A stretch of DNA of 36,911 nt from JAPUIN01 sp041580375 (GTDB lineage: Bacteria > Acidobacteriota > Polarisedimenticolia > Gp22-AA2). Below are positions 1-7,482 of the stretch, one piece after another. Position 1 is the stretch's first letter; the number at the start of each line of letters is the position of its first letter. The stretch lies in NCBI GenBank assembly GCA_041580375.1, contig JBFGDZ010000011.1, positions 1 to 36,911 on the forward strand. The letters run 5' to 3'. The translations under genes were made by a program, and so were the position numbers. The notes under the pieces are model-generated. The model was not told the DNA's origin, ran no database searches, and worked only from the letters and a program-made list of their open reading frames with translations.

Positions 1-658
1 GCGTCTGGATCTCACCCGCGACCCGGCGCATCAGCACGGAGCTTCCCTCGACGTTGCCCGACTCCAGCTCGCGCCCCGCCAGACGGATCTGGCCTTCGAT
101 CGACTGCAGGGCGTGAAGATCCGCTTCCAGGCGCTCGCCCAGCGCGGCGGCGGCGCCATTGAACGCCTCCTCCATCTCCTTGAAGTTGTCATTCTTGCGC
201 AGCGACAGCCGCGTGTGCCAGAGGCCCGCCTCGATGTCCCGCAGGCCGCGCGTCACGCGGTAGACGACGCCGGCGGTCTTGTGGGTCTCGAGGATCTCGA
301 TCCCGAAGATGGCGACGACGAAGAGGATGCCGGCGCCGAGGATAAACAGCACCGTGCGCAGGTCGCCCGCGGTCAGGCCGCGGGTCAGCGCCGGCGACGT
401 CTCCAGGAGCGCCCGGGCGCGATCCAGATTGACCAGGTACACGAGGGCGCCCGAGAGGATGGCGAGGCATGCCATCCCGAGGACGGCGACCATGGCGGTG
501 CGGATCTGATAGGCGCGATCGACGAGGTAATTGCGGCGACGGCCGAGGAAGCCGCCGTGACGGCGACGCCCGAGCCGGCGGGCGTCCGTGGAGCGATCGA
601 CGCCGGACATGACGGGCCGCAGCGGCGCGGCATCCTGTTCGGGCTGGGGTCCTTCCAT
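1..658 (-). CDS. HAMP-domain two-TM signalling protein, 3' part cut off by window edge
   Basis: This reading frame is open from an ATG at 658 to the window edge, giving 219 residues with no stop. The first ~50 residues are basic and cytoplasmic-looking (many Arg around 28-43). Two hydrophobic segments follow, about 53-76 and 101-122, separated by only ~24 residues, so any extracytoplasmic sensor loop is tiny. Residues ~123-185 have HAMP linker character: an amphipathic helix with DIEAG, a charged connector, then a second helix containing MEEAFNGAAAALGERL, which matches the usual E..xAFN..xxxL pattern. The rest is helical. The family normally relays signals from membrane to a cytoplasmic output (chemoreceptor, kinase or cyclase), but that part lies outside the window, so the output cannot be named. 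A consensus promoter (702-730) lies ~37 bases upstream of the start, and a divergent gene begins at 900. Confidence 0.8.
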   Translation of the reverse strand, partial: MEGPQPEQDAAPLRPVMSGVDRSTDARRLGRRRHGGFLGRRRNYLVDRAYQIRTAMVAVLGMACLAILSGALVYLVNLDRARALLETSPALTRGLTAGDLRTVLFILGAGILFVVAIFGIEILETHKTAGVVYRVTRGLRDIEAGLWHTRLSLRKNDNFKEMEEAFNGAAAALGERLEADLHALQSIEGQIRLAGRELESGNVEGSSVLMRRVAGEIQT

Positions 659-701
659 GCGATCTCCGGGACGAAGACGGTGCCGTCCGTCCCGAGGCCC
701 G

Positions 702-730
702 AATATAGGTCCCGTGCCGGTGCTTGTCAA
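702..730 (-). promoter_or_regulatory. sigma70-type promoter for the HAMP protein gene
   Basis: Read on the minus strand, a perfect -35 box TTGACA (725-730) is followed by a 17-base spacer and the -10 box TATATT (702-707). Transcription would start near 695, leaving a ~37-base leader before the ATG at 658. This is the closest match to consensus in the window. Confidence 0.8.
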
Positions 731-787
731 TTAAGTGCCATCGCTCGAACGACATGCGCGGCGGCGCTTTCCCGGCATCGGCTTCTC

Positions 788-796
788 TGCTACATT
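788..796 (+). promoter_or_regulatory. possible extended -10 promoter for the M49-like peptidase
   Basis: The sequence TGC TACATT GCGG fits an extended -10 element. The upstream hexamer at the right distance (TTTCCC, 768-773) is a poor -35. It would give a ~100-base leader before the ATG at 900. The same TGCTAnAnT form recurs before other genes in the window (3085, 33838, and 16798-16806 on the minus strand), which is the main support. Confidence 0.4.
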
Positions 797-899
797 GCGG
801 AACCCGGGTCGCTGGCGGGCTCGGGGCGGCGGCGCTCACGGGAGGGCGCGCCCCGATGTCCCGATCGGAGGCCCGACCGGTTTTCCTGCGGAGGTTGAC

Positions 900-2573
900 A
901 TGAGATCGCGACTCATCCGGCGTTTCTCGGCGCTCATGTGCGTCATTCTGGGTTGTCTGGCGGCCGGCGCGCGGGACGGGTCCGCCTCGGGGGCCGAGGA
1001 GGAGATGAGGAAGCGGCTCGCCGCCTACGCGCCGGTCGCGCTGCGCGCCGACCTCTCCGCGCTCACCCCCTCCGATCGCGCCGCTCTGGACAGGCTGGTG
1101 GAGGCGGCGCGGATGATGGATGAGCTGTACTGGAGGCAGATGGGACGGCAGGCGCTCGCCGCGCGCGCCGCCTTTTCGAACGCCGTGACGCCCCTCGATC
1201 GGCTGTACAGGGATTTCATCCTGATCAACTACGGACCTTTCGACATCCGCGACGGAATGCGCAGGTTCGTCGAGGTCGACGGTGATGCGGGGCCGCGCCG
1301 GCCCGGCGCGGGCTTCTACCCGGAGGACATGACGAAGGCGGAATTCGAGGGATTCGTCGGCCGCCACCCGCATCTGAAGAAGGAATTCGAGAGGCACAAC
1401 ACCTTCATCCGGCGGGTCGACGGCGCGCTCGTGGCCCTGCCCTACGAGACGATCTTCCTCGAGGACCTCGAGAAGGCGTCCGACGCGTTGAAGGAGGCCG
1501 CCGCCCTCGTGCGCAATCCGACCCTGCGCCGCTACCTTTCCCTCCGGGCCGAGGCGCTGACGAGCGGCGACTTTTACGCGTCCGACATGGCCTGGCTGGA
1601 CGTCCGGGACAATCTCCTCGATATCGTCATAGGGCCGATCGAGACCTATGACGACGCGCTCCTGGGGCTGAAGTCCTCCTACGAGGGCGCCGTCATGGTG
1701 AAGGACGTGGGCGAGTCGAAGATGCTCGACGTCTACAAGCAGAACCTCGACGGCATGTCGCGCGCGCTTCCGGTGGACGAGCGTTACAAGAAGGACAGCG
1801 TGCCGGCCGGGAACGTCCTCGAGGTGGTGAACATCGTCGTCTTCACGGGAGACTTCAACGCGGGGATCAAGACGATCGCGGCATCCCTCCCGAACGACGA
1901 GAGGGTGATCCAGGAGAAGGGAGCCAAGAAACAGATCTACAGGAACGTGATGGAGGCCAAGTTCGAGACCATACTGGAGCCGATCGCGCGCCTCTTCCTG
2001 GCGAAGCGGGACCAGAAAAAGGTCACCCGGGAGGCGTTCATCACGAACGTTCTGATGCACGAGCTCGCCCACACGCTGGGTCTGGACTATGTCGAGGGGG
2101 ATCCGAACCAGACCGTCCGCCGCGCCCTCGCCGAGCGGTACTCTCCGATCGAGGAGGCCAAGGCCGACGTGGTCGGGATCTACAATCTGCAGTACCTTCG
2201 CAACAGGAAGATCCTCTCCGCCGAGGAGGTCGAGGAAAGCTACATGACGTACCTCGCGGGTATCTTCCGATCGATCCGGTTCGGCGTCGAGGAGGCTCAC
2301 GGGCAGGGAACCGCCCTGCAGCTCAACTATCTGATCCGGGAGGGAGGCATCCGTTTCGATCGGGAGAGGGGGACGTTCGCGGTGCACGGGCGCAAGTTCG
2401 AGCCGGCGATCACGTCGCTGGCGGCCGAGCTCCTGAACGTCGAGGCGACCGGGAACTACGAGCGGGCCGGCGAACTGCTCTCCACTCTCGGGGTTCTCGA
2501 TCCGGACATCCGGAGCCTCCTGGAGAAGACCGACGGCATTCCGGTCGACGTGACGTTCACCTTTGCGATGTGA
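900..2573 (+). CDS. exported M49-like (dipeptidyl-peptidase III-like) zinc peptidase, probable lipoprotein
   Basis: 557 residues. The start at 900 is preferred over an in-frame ATG at 735 because GGAGG (890-894) sits 5 bases upstream and the N-terminus then becomes a signal peptide with a lipobox-like ILGC (Cys19). Residues 387-391 are HELAH, a zinc-binding HExxH, and EEAKAD at 418-423 supplies the downstream Glu/Asp-rich zinc motif, followed by VVGIYNLQYL. PIETYDD near 246-252 and the LPNDERV...EAKFE stretch near 330-356 also resemble the dipeptidyl-peptidase III (M49) family. Those enzymes remove dipeptides from peptide N-termini and use HExxxH with EECRAE. Here the zinc helix has the shorter HExxH spacing. 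The likely role is peptide turnover in the periplasm or at the outer membrane. The family call is fairly safe; the substrate is unknown. Confidence 0.82.
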   Translation: MRSRLIRRFSALMCVILGCLAAGARDGSASGAEEEMRKRLAAYAPVALRADLSALTPSDRAALDRLVEAARMMDELYWRQMGRQALAARAAFSNAVTPLDRLYRDFILINYGPFDIRDGMRRFVEVDGDAGPRRPGAGFYPEDMTKAEFEGFVGRHPHLKKEFERHNTFIRRVDGALVALPYETIFLEDLEKASDALKEAAALVRNPTLRRYLSLRAEALTSGDFYASDMAWLDVRDNLLDIVIGPIETYDDALLGLKSSYEGAVMVKDVGESKMLDVYKQNLDGMSRALPVDERYKKDSVPAGNVLEVVNIVVFTGDFNAGIKTIAASLPNDERVIQEKGAKKQIYRNVMEAKFETILEPIARLFLAKRDQKKVTREAFITNVLMHELAHTLGLDYVEGDPNQTVRRALAERYSPIEEAKADVVGIYNLQYLRNRKILSAEEVEESYMTYLAGIFRSIRFGVEEAHGQGTALQLNYLIREGGIRFDRERGTFAVHGRKFEPAITSLAAELLNVEATGNYERAGELLSTLGVLDPDIRSLLEKTDGIPVDVTFTFAM

Positions 2574-2600
2574 GGACCGACGCTCTTCGGGCTCGCAAGG

Positions 2601-2885
2601 TCAGCGCGAACGCTTGCGCGCCTCGGCGAGCTCCTTCTCGAGCTCCTCCTGCCGCTCCATCAGCGCCGACACGTCCTCGGTCGTGTCGAGCCCCGTCATG
2701 CCGGCCGAGCGTCCCGCCTGGGCGATCTTCGCGCGCACCGACGCGAGCTCCTTTTCCAGCTCCCGGATGCGACTCTCCTCCTCGCTCACGGCGGGGGGCA
2801 TGAACGCGAGCCGGCCCGCGCGCATCGACTGGAATCCGACCCAGGCCACGGCGAGCACGACGACGAGCATGAGCAGTTTCTTCAT
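2601..2885 (-). CDS. small membrane-anchored coiled-coil protein, function unknown
   Basis: 94 residues starting at ATG 2885, with GGAGG (CCTCC at 2891-2895 on the plus strand) 5 bases upstream. Residues 1-18 form one strongly hydrophobic helix (MKKLLMLVVVLAVAWVGF), either an uncleaved anchor or a signal peptide. Residues ~35-92 are charged heptad-like helix (IRELEKEL, ERQEELEKELAEARKR), predicted coiled coil. No family is recognised. The gene starts 38 bases downstream of the 3' end of the selenocysteine tRNA on the same strand and could be transcribed with it. It converges on the M49-like gene with 27 bases between the stops. Confidence 0.7.
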   Translation of the reverse strand: MKKLLMLVVVLAVAWVGFQSMRAGRLAFMPPAVSEEESRIRELEKELASVRAKIAQAGRSAGMTGLDTTEDVSALMERQEELEKELAEARKRSR

Positions 2886-2922
2886 GGCGACCTCCGCGGA
2901 ACGGGTGAACGTCGACGACGGA

Positions 2923-3020
2923 TGGCGGAAGCGTGTGGGAATCGAACCCACCGAAGCCGGGTTCCCCCGGCTCCCAACGGATTTGAAGTCCGCGCAGGAC
3001 ACCAGCCCCGATGCGCTTCC
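2923..3020 (-). tRNA. selC: tRNA-Sec (selenocysteine), anticodon UCA
   Basis: The minus strand reads GGAAGCGC at the 5' end (3020 downward) and ACGCTTCC-G-CCA at the 3' end, with CCA encoded (2923-2925). The D arm is a 6-bp stem with a 4-base loop (CGGGGC UGGU GUCCUG). The anticodon loop CUUCAAA (2982-2988) has anticodon TCA at 2984-2986. A long variable arm pairs AGCCGGG with CCCGGCT, and the T arm is GTGGG-TTCGATT-CCCAC. The 98-base length, long D stem, long variable arm and UCA anticodon are the hallmarks of bacterial tRNA-Sec. The eighth acceptor position is a C-A mismatch instead of a pair. Its presence implies UGA-directed selenocysteine insertion; selA, selB and selD are not in the window. 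Confidence 0.95.
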
Positions 3021-3032
3021 GGACCGTCGCGT

Positions 3033-3062
3033 AGTGTAGGGGACATGAGGGCGGCCTGTCCA
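3033..3062 (-). promoter_or_regulatory. probable promoter of the tRNA-Sec gene
   Basis: On the minus strand TGGACA (3057-3062) is followed by an 18-base spacer and TACACT (3033-3038). Transcription would begin a few bases before the mature tRNA 5' end at 3020. It faces, and lies just upstream of, the plus-strand promoter of the ETF-quinone oxidoreductase gene. Confidence 0.55.
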
Positions 3063-3084
3063 CCGGCGCGCCGACGGACGGCGT

Positions 3085-3092
3085 GCTATAGT
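3085..3092 (+). promoter_or_regulatory. extended -10 element for the ETF-quinone oxidoreductase gene
   Basis: TG-C-TATAGT lies 18 bases before the ATG at 3110. No convincing -35 is present 17 bases upstream (GC-rich), as expected for an extended -10 promoter. The leader would be ~12 bases and would still include the GGAGAG ribosome site at 3100-3105. Confidence 0.5.
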
Positions 3093-3109
3093 CTCCGCCG
3101 GAGAGTTCC

Positions 3110-4798
3110 ATGAACGAAGAAGCGCGCGAGAGCCTCGACGTCGACGTGCTGTTCGTGGGTGGAGGGCCGGCCGGCCTCGCCGGCGCCATCCGCCTGCGCC
3201 AGGCGCTGAGCGCGCACAACGAGCGCGCGGCTCAGAAGGGCGGGAAGCCTCTCGATCTCTCGATCGCGCTGATCGACAAGGGGCGCGAGATCGGCTCGCA
3301 CGCGATCTCCGGGGCGGTCCTCGATCCGCGCGCCCTGCGCGAGCTCTATCCCGGGTTCGAGAAGGACGGCTGTCCCCTCGAGTCTCCCGTCACGTCCGAC
3401 GGCGTCTGGTTCCTCACGCGGCGACGCCGGATTCCTCTGCCGATCGTGCCGCCGCCCCTGCGCAACCACGGCAACTACGTCGCCTCCCTCGGCAAAGTCG
3501 TGCGCTGGCTGGCCGCCCGCGCCGAGGCGGAAGGAGTCGATCTGTTTCCCGGATTCCCCGCGACCGAGCCGATCATCGAGGGGGATCGGGTCGCGGGCGT
3601 GCGCACCGGCGACAAAGGCATCGCCCGGGACGGAGCGCGGAAGGCGAACTTCGAGCCCGGGATCGACATCCGCGCCAAAGTCACGGTCCTGTGCGAGGGG
3701 CCGCTGGGCACCGTGACCAAGCGGCTCGTGGAACGGTTCGATCTCGGCTCCGGACGTCATCCCCAGGTCTACGCGCTGGGGGTCAAGGAAGTCTGGGAGT
3801 GTCCGAAGGGGAGCCTGTCGAGCGGACGCGTGATCCACACCATGGGGTTCCCGCTCGATCGCGAGACGTTCGGCGGCTCCTTCATCTACCACATGGGAGA
3901 CGACCTGCTCGACATCGGTCTGGTCGTCGGGCTCGATTACCGCAATCCGCGCCTCAGCCCGCACCACGAGTTTCAGCGCCTCAAAACGCATCCGGTCATC
4001 GCGCCGATGCTGAAGGGAGCGAAGCTCGTCTCCTACGGGGCGAAGGCGATCCCGGAGGGAGGGTGGTACGCGATCCCGAAGGCGGCTCTCGCGGGCTGCC
4101 TGATCGCGGGCGACTCGGCGTCGATGCTCAACTCCATGCGCCTCAAGGGCATCCACACGGCGATGAAATCCGGCATGATCGCCGCGGAGGTGATCCTGGA
4201 GGCGCTGATCGCGGGGGACACCTCGGCCGAGTTCCTGGGCCGGTACGAGCGGCGCTTCAGATCCTCGTGGGCGGGTCGTGAGCTGCGGCGCGTGCGCAAC
4301 TTCCACGCCGGCTTCCAGGGCGGCCTCATCCCGGGCCTGCTGCACGCCGGGGCGCAGATGCTGACGGGCGGTCGGGGAGTGAAGGACCCGCTTCCCTCGA
4401 TTCCCGGCCACGAGCGACTGCGGACGCTCGAGGAGCAGTTCGGCGGGCCGGCGCCCGAGGCCGTCGCGCCGGCCTACGACGGCGTCCTGACCTTCGACCG
4501 GCTCACGGACGTGTTTCATTCGGGCACGAAGCACGACGAGGACCAGCCCTCGCATCTCCTGGTCCGCGACACGACGATCTGCGAGACCCGCTGCGCCGAA
4601 GAGTACGGCAATCCCTGCCAGAACTTCTGTCCGGCCGCCGTGTACGAGATGGTCGGAAAGGAGGGGGGCGGCCGGCGGCTGCAGATCAACGCCAGCAACT
4701 GCGTGCACTGCAAGACCTGCGACATCATGGACCCCTACCAGATCATCACCTGGGTTCCCCCCGAGGGAGGGGGCGGGCCCGAATACGTCAAGCTCTAG
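3110..4798 (+). CDS. electron transfer flavoprotein-ubiquinone oxidoreductase (ETF-QO)
   Basis: 562 residues, the usual length for bacterial ETF-QO (EC 1.5.5.1). The protein takes electrons from reduced ETF, generated by acyl-CoA and related dehydrogenases, and passes them via FAD and a [4Fe-4S] cluster to membrane quinone. The FAD-binding GGGPAG is at 17-22, and GCLIAGDSASMLNSMRLKG is the second FAD/quinone-domain signature. The C-terminal ferredoxin-like domain carries the four cluster cysteines C507 (in NFCPAAVYE), C531, C534 and C537, with the family spacing. The terminal PYQIITWVPPEGG...PEY is characteristic. GGAGAG at 3100-3105 precedes the ATG by 4 bases. The etfAB genes are not in the window. 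The CNNM gene follows after 71 bases. Confidence 0.95.
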   Translation: MNEEARESLDVDVLFVGGGPAGLAGAIRLRQALSAHNERAAQKGGKPLDLSIALIDKGREIGSHAISGAVLDPRALRELYPGFEKDGCPLESPVTSDGVWFLTRRRRIPLPIVPPPLRNHGNYVASLGKVVRWLAARAEAEGVDLFPGFPATEPIIEGDRVAGVRTGDKGIARDGARKANFEPGIDIRAKVTVLCEGPLGTVTKRLVERFDLGSGRHPQVYALGVKEVWECPKGSLSSGRVIHTMGFPLDRETFGGSFIYHMGDDLLDIGLVVGLDYRNPRLSPHHEFQRLKTHPVIAPMLKGAKLVSYGAKAIPEGGWYAIPKAALAGCLIAGDSASMLNSMRLKGIHTAMKSGMIAAEVILEALIAGDTSAEFLGRYERRFRSSWAGRELRRVRNFHAGFQGGLIPGLLHAGAQMLTGGRGVKDPLPSIPGHERLRTLEEQFGGPAPEAVAPAYDGVLTFDRLTDVFHSGTKHDEDQPSHLLVRDTTICETRCAEEYGNPCQNFCPAAVYEMVGKEGGGRRLQINASNCVHCKTCDIMDPYQIITWVPPEGGGGPEYVKL

Positions 4799-4869
4799 AA
4801 TCCGCTACCGGTCGTCCGGCGAACGCGCGCCGCGGCGCGGGGATCCCGATCGGGGATGAAGAGGTTTCG

Positions 4870-5940
4870 ATGGATGCTCACATCTACCTGTATCTGATGC
4901 TGGCCTTCCTCCTCGTCGCGGGAAACGCCTTCTTCGTCGCCGCGGAGTTCGCCATCGTGAAGGTGCGCCGCACCCGCATCGAGGAGATGGCGGCCGCGGG
5001 GCTTCCCGGCGCCGCCTCGGCGAGGGTTGTCGTGGGCCGACTGGACGAGTACCTGTCGGTCTGCCAGCTGGGAATCACCATCGTCAGCCTGGGCCTCGGA
5101 TGGGTGGGGGAGGACGCGTTCGCGGGCCTCCTGCTGTCGATCTTCCATGGGCTCGGCGCGTTCGCCGCGCCGGCCGCGCACGGCATCGCGGTCGCGGGCG
5201 CATTCGTCATCATCACGGTGCTGCACATCGTTCTGGGGGAGCTGGTTCCGAAGTCCATCGCCATCCGCAAGCCGGGCCGGCTGGCGCGGCTGTCGGCGCT
5301 GCCCCTGCGGCTGTTCAACCGGATCTTCTATCCCGCGCTGTGGATCCTGAACGCGTGCGCCAACGGCGTCCTCCGGCTTCTGGGCCTGCGCCGTCTCGAG
5401 GAGCCCGGCGTGTCCGAGGAGGAGCTGCGCCTCCTGTTCCGGGAATCGATGAACCGGGGCTTGATCACGACGAGCGAGGCCGAGATCATGGAGCGCGCGA
5501 CGCGCTTCGCCGACAGGACCGCGAGTGACGTGATGGTTCCGCTGAAGGACGCGGTCGTCTGGTCGCTCGAACGGAGCCTGGAGGAGAACGTGGAGCAGGC
5601 GCGGCGCTCCCGTCACACCCGGTATCCCGTCTATGATCCCGGGGCGGACGATCTGGTCGGCGTGATCAACGTGAAGGCGCTGGCCCTGCGAAGCCGCGAC
5701 GAGGCGGAGATTCGGGAGGGCTCCGGGGCCGTCAAAAACCTCATGCGGGTCTCCCGGGACCGGCGCATCGACATGGTTCTGAGGGACATGAGGCGGAGCC
5801 ATCAGCACATGGCGGCCGTGGTCGATGACGATGATCGCCCCATCGGCATCCTGACGATGGAGGACATCATCGAGGAGATCTTCGGCGAAATCGAGGACGA
5901 GTTCGATGCGGCGAAGGGCGGCGGATCGCAGGGAGTCTGA
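4870..5940 (+). CDS. CNNM/HlyC-CorC family membrane protein (DUF21 plus CBS pair), lacking the C-terminal domain
   Basis: 356 residues; GAGG at 4861-4864 precedes the ATG by 5 bases. Residues 1-~195 form the DUF21/CNNM transmembrane domain: N-terminal helix with AGNAFFVAAEFAIVKVRRTR, further hydrophobic helices near 75-90 and 105-125, and LGELVPKSIAIRKP. Residues ~210-345 are a CBS pair (ASDVMVPLKDAVVW, RYPVYDPGADDLVGVINVKAL, MAAVVDDDDRPIGILTMEDIIEEIFGEI). Family members are linked to Mg2+ or divalent-cation efflux and homeostasis. Full-length relatives continue with a CorC_HlyC domain of about 80 residues; here the protein stops right after the CBS pair (GEIEDEFD plus ~10 residues). The next gene starts inside this one at 5906, so the two are probably translationally coupled. 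Confidence 0.88.
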   Translation: MDAHIYLYLMLAFLLVAGNAFFVAAEFAIVKVRRTRIEEMAAAGLPGAASARVVVGRLDEYLSVCQLGITIVSLGLGWVGEDAFAGLLLSIFHGLGAFAAPAAHGIAVAGAFVIITVLHIVLGELVPKSIAIRKPGRLARLSALPLRLFNRIFYPALWILNACANGVLRLLGLRRLEEPGVSEEELRLLFRESMNRGLITTSEAEIMERATRFADRTASDVMVPLKDAVVWSLERSLEENVEQARRSRHTRYPVYDPGADDLVGVINVKALALRSRDEAEIREGSGAVKNLMRVSRDRRIDMVLRDMRRSHQHMAAVVDDDDRPIGILTMEDIIEEIFGEIEDEFDAAKGGGSQGV

Positions 5941-7282
5941 GAGCGCCGTCGCGTGCGCGGCGATCCTGGGGCTCGCGTTTCTGGCGGCCTGCGGGAACGG
6001 GGAGCGCGTCCGCGACGCCGTCACCTCGTCCGATCGCGAGGACCGCCCCGCCTCCAGGCTGATCGTGCTGGGCGTGGACGGCGCCGACTGGTCGTGGATC
6101 GACCGTCTGATCGAGGGCGGAAGGCTGCCGGCCTTCGCGCGCCTGAAGCGGGAGGGGGCGAGCGGCGTGCTGCGCTCGATGGAGCCGTCCGCGTCGCCGT
6201 CGCTCTGGACCACGATCGCCACCGGCGTGCGACCGGAGAGGCACGCCATCCACGGCTTCGTCGTGCCGGTGGAGCACGGGGAGGCGGGTCCGCCGGTCCG
6301 GCCGGTCACCAGCACGATGCGCCGGGCGCCGGCGTTCTGGAACATCCTGTCGGGATTCGACAGAAGCGTCGGCGTCGTCGGGTGGCTGGTGACGTGGCCC
6401 GCCGAGCCGGTTCGCGGGTACGTCGTCTCGTCCTACCTTCCGTACATCTACAACTGGTCGACCGGCCGCCCGCTGAAGGGGACCGTCGTGCAGGGGATTC
6501 CGCGCCAGACCTACCCGGAGGGGCTCGTCGACGAAGTGGAGCGGCTGAAGGTCCGCCCGTCGGAGCTCGAGGAGAGCCTCCTCGAGCGCTTCCTCCCGTC
6601 GTCGCGCCTCTCCGAGCTGTCGGACGACGACCGCGCCTGCGTGGAGGGGTTCCGCTGGAGCCTGGCGGCGGACGAGACGTACAGGCGAATCGGCCTGAGC
6701 CTGTACGATCGGTTTCCGGTCGATCTGTTCGCGCTCTACCTGGGGGGCGTCGATGTCGCCTCGCATCGCTTCTGGAAGTTCGCCCGGCCCGGCGATCGGG
6801 ACTACGGCGTCGGAGAACGGGAGGCGCGGATCCTGGGGCGCGTGATCGAGGAGTACTACGTCTGGGTCGACGGGATCGCGGCCGGGTTTCTGGAGAGAAT
6901 GAACGAGAACGACTCGCTCGTGGTCCTGTCGGACCACGGCTTCCGGGCCGTCTGGTCGCCCGAGCGGCCCACGACGTCGGGGCATCACAGGCCGGAGGGG
7001 ATCCTCGCTCTGCTCGGACCGGGCATCGCTCCCGGGCGGACCATCGACGGCGCGGGGCTGCTCGACGTCCTCCCGACGCTTCTCTACCTGCTCGACCTGC
7101 CGATCGCCTCCGATCTCGAGGGGAAGGTGCTGATCGATGCGATCGCGCCGGCCCTGCTCCGGGCGCGGCCGCCCAGGACGATCGACTCCTACGGCGATTC
7201 CGGATCGGCGGCCGGACCGGTCGACTCGGAACTCGACCGGAACATCCTCGAGCGCCTGCGCTCGCTCGGGTACATTCAATGA
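5906..7282 (+). CDS. lipoprotein phosphodiesterase/phosphatase of the alkaline phosphatase superfamily
   Basis: 458 residues starting at ATG 5906, overlapping the upstream gene by 35 bases. The N-terminus is a lipoprotein signal with lipobox LAAC and acceptor Cys29. VLGVDGADW (metal Asp58), the nucleophile Thr within SLWTTIATG (~100-107), RPERHAIHGF, GVDVASHRFW and VLSDHGF (second metal site) are the signatures of the type I phosphodiesterase/nucleotide pyrophosphatase (AlkP) fold, a two-zinc hydrolase of phosphoester or phosphodiester bonds. The C-terminal LRSLGYIQ is common in this subfamily. The substrate cannot be told from sequence; nucleotides, phospholipid headgroups or phosphonates are all possible. 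The protein should face the periplasm. The gene is in an apparent operon with the CNNM protein; the tRNA-Ala promoter follows. Confidence 0.87.
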   Translation: MRRRAADRRESESAVACAAILGLAFLAACGNGERVRDAVTSSDREDRPASRLIVLGVDGADWSWIDRLIEGGRLPAFARLKREGASGVLRSMEPSASPSLWTTIATGVRPERHAIHGFVVPVEHGEAGPPVRPVTSTMRRAPAFWNILSGFDRSVGVVGWLVTWPAEPVRGYVVSSYLPYIYNWSTGRPLKGTVVQGIPRQTYPEGLVDEVERLKVRPSELEESLLERFLPSSRLSELSDDDRACVEGFRWSLAADETYRRIGLSLYDRFPVDLFALYLGGVDVASHRFWKFARPGDRDYGVGEREARILGRVIEEYYVWVDGIAAGFLERMNENDSLVVLSDHGFRAVWSPERPTTSGHHRPEGILALLGPGIAPGRTIDGAGLLDVLPTLLYLLDLPIASDLEGKVLIDAIAPALLRARPPRTIDSYGDSGSAAGPVDSELDRNILERLRSLGYIQ

Positions 7283-7329
7283 GCGCGCCCCGCAGCGCGC
7301 ACGGGCGAGCGGCCCCGCGTGGCGACGCG

Positions 7330-7358
7330 TTGACCCTCTCCGAAAGCGCGTGTTATAT
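7330..7358 (+). promoter_or_regulatory. promoter of tRNA-Ala
   Basis: TTGACC (7330-7335), a 17-base spacer and TTATAT (7353-7358), or TATATT one base later with an extended TG. Transcription would start near 7365, about 18 bases before the tRNA. Confidence 0.75.
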
Positions 7359-7382
7359 TGCGGCCCCTGCCGCACACGATAC

Positions 7383-7458
7383 GGGGCGTTAGCTCAGCTG
7401 GGAGAGCGCGAGGCTGGCAGTCTCGAGGTCGGGGGTTCGATCCCCCCACGCTCCACCA
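7383..7458 (+). tRNA. tRNA-Ala, anticodon GGC
   Basis: The 76-base sequence folds into a standard cloverleaf. Acceptor GGGGCGT pairs with ACGCTCC and contains the G3-U70 wobble that is the alanine identity element. The D arm is GCTC-AGCTGGGA-GAGC, the anticodon loop CTGGCAG (7414-7420) has GGC at 7416-7418, and the T arm contains GGTTCGATCC. Discriminator A and CCA (7456-7458) are encoded. It reads GCC/GCU alanine codons. No integrase or duplicated tRNA end was seen nearby, so there is no sign of an attachment site. Confidence 0.96.
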
Positions 7459-7482
7459 ACTTTCCGCGGCGCCGTTCCCCGA

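Noticed and set aside
189..2387. Very long open frame (732 codons) opposite the M49-like gene
   Set aside because: Composition is Arg/Asp/His-rich and low-hydrophobic as expected for an antisense shadow of GC-rich coding DNA; the plus strand has a clear family match.
4798..4869. ATCCC-GATCG-GGGAT and GCGCGCC-GCGGCGCG dyads after the ETF-QO gene as a terminator
   Set aside because: The stems are short, without a T-tract, and lie before the closely spaced next gene of the same direction, so termination there is not supported.
5906..5960. CNNM gene ending in TGA as a possible selenocysteine read-through, given the tRNA-Sec nearby
   Set aside because: The frame after the TGA at 5938-5940 gives no CorC_HlyC-like sequence, and a well-supported gene already begins at 5906 in another frame.
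7383..7480. tRNA-Ala 3' end as an integration (attachment) site
   Set aside because: No integrase, no second copy of the tRNA end and no change in gene character follows it.
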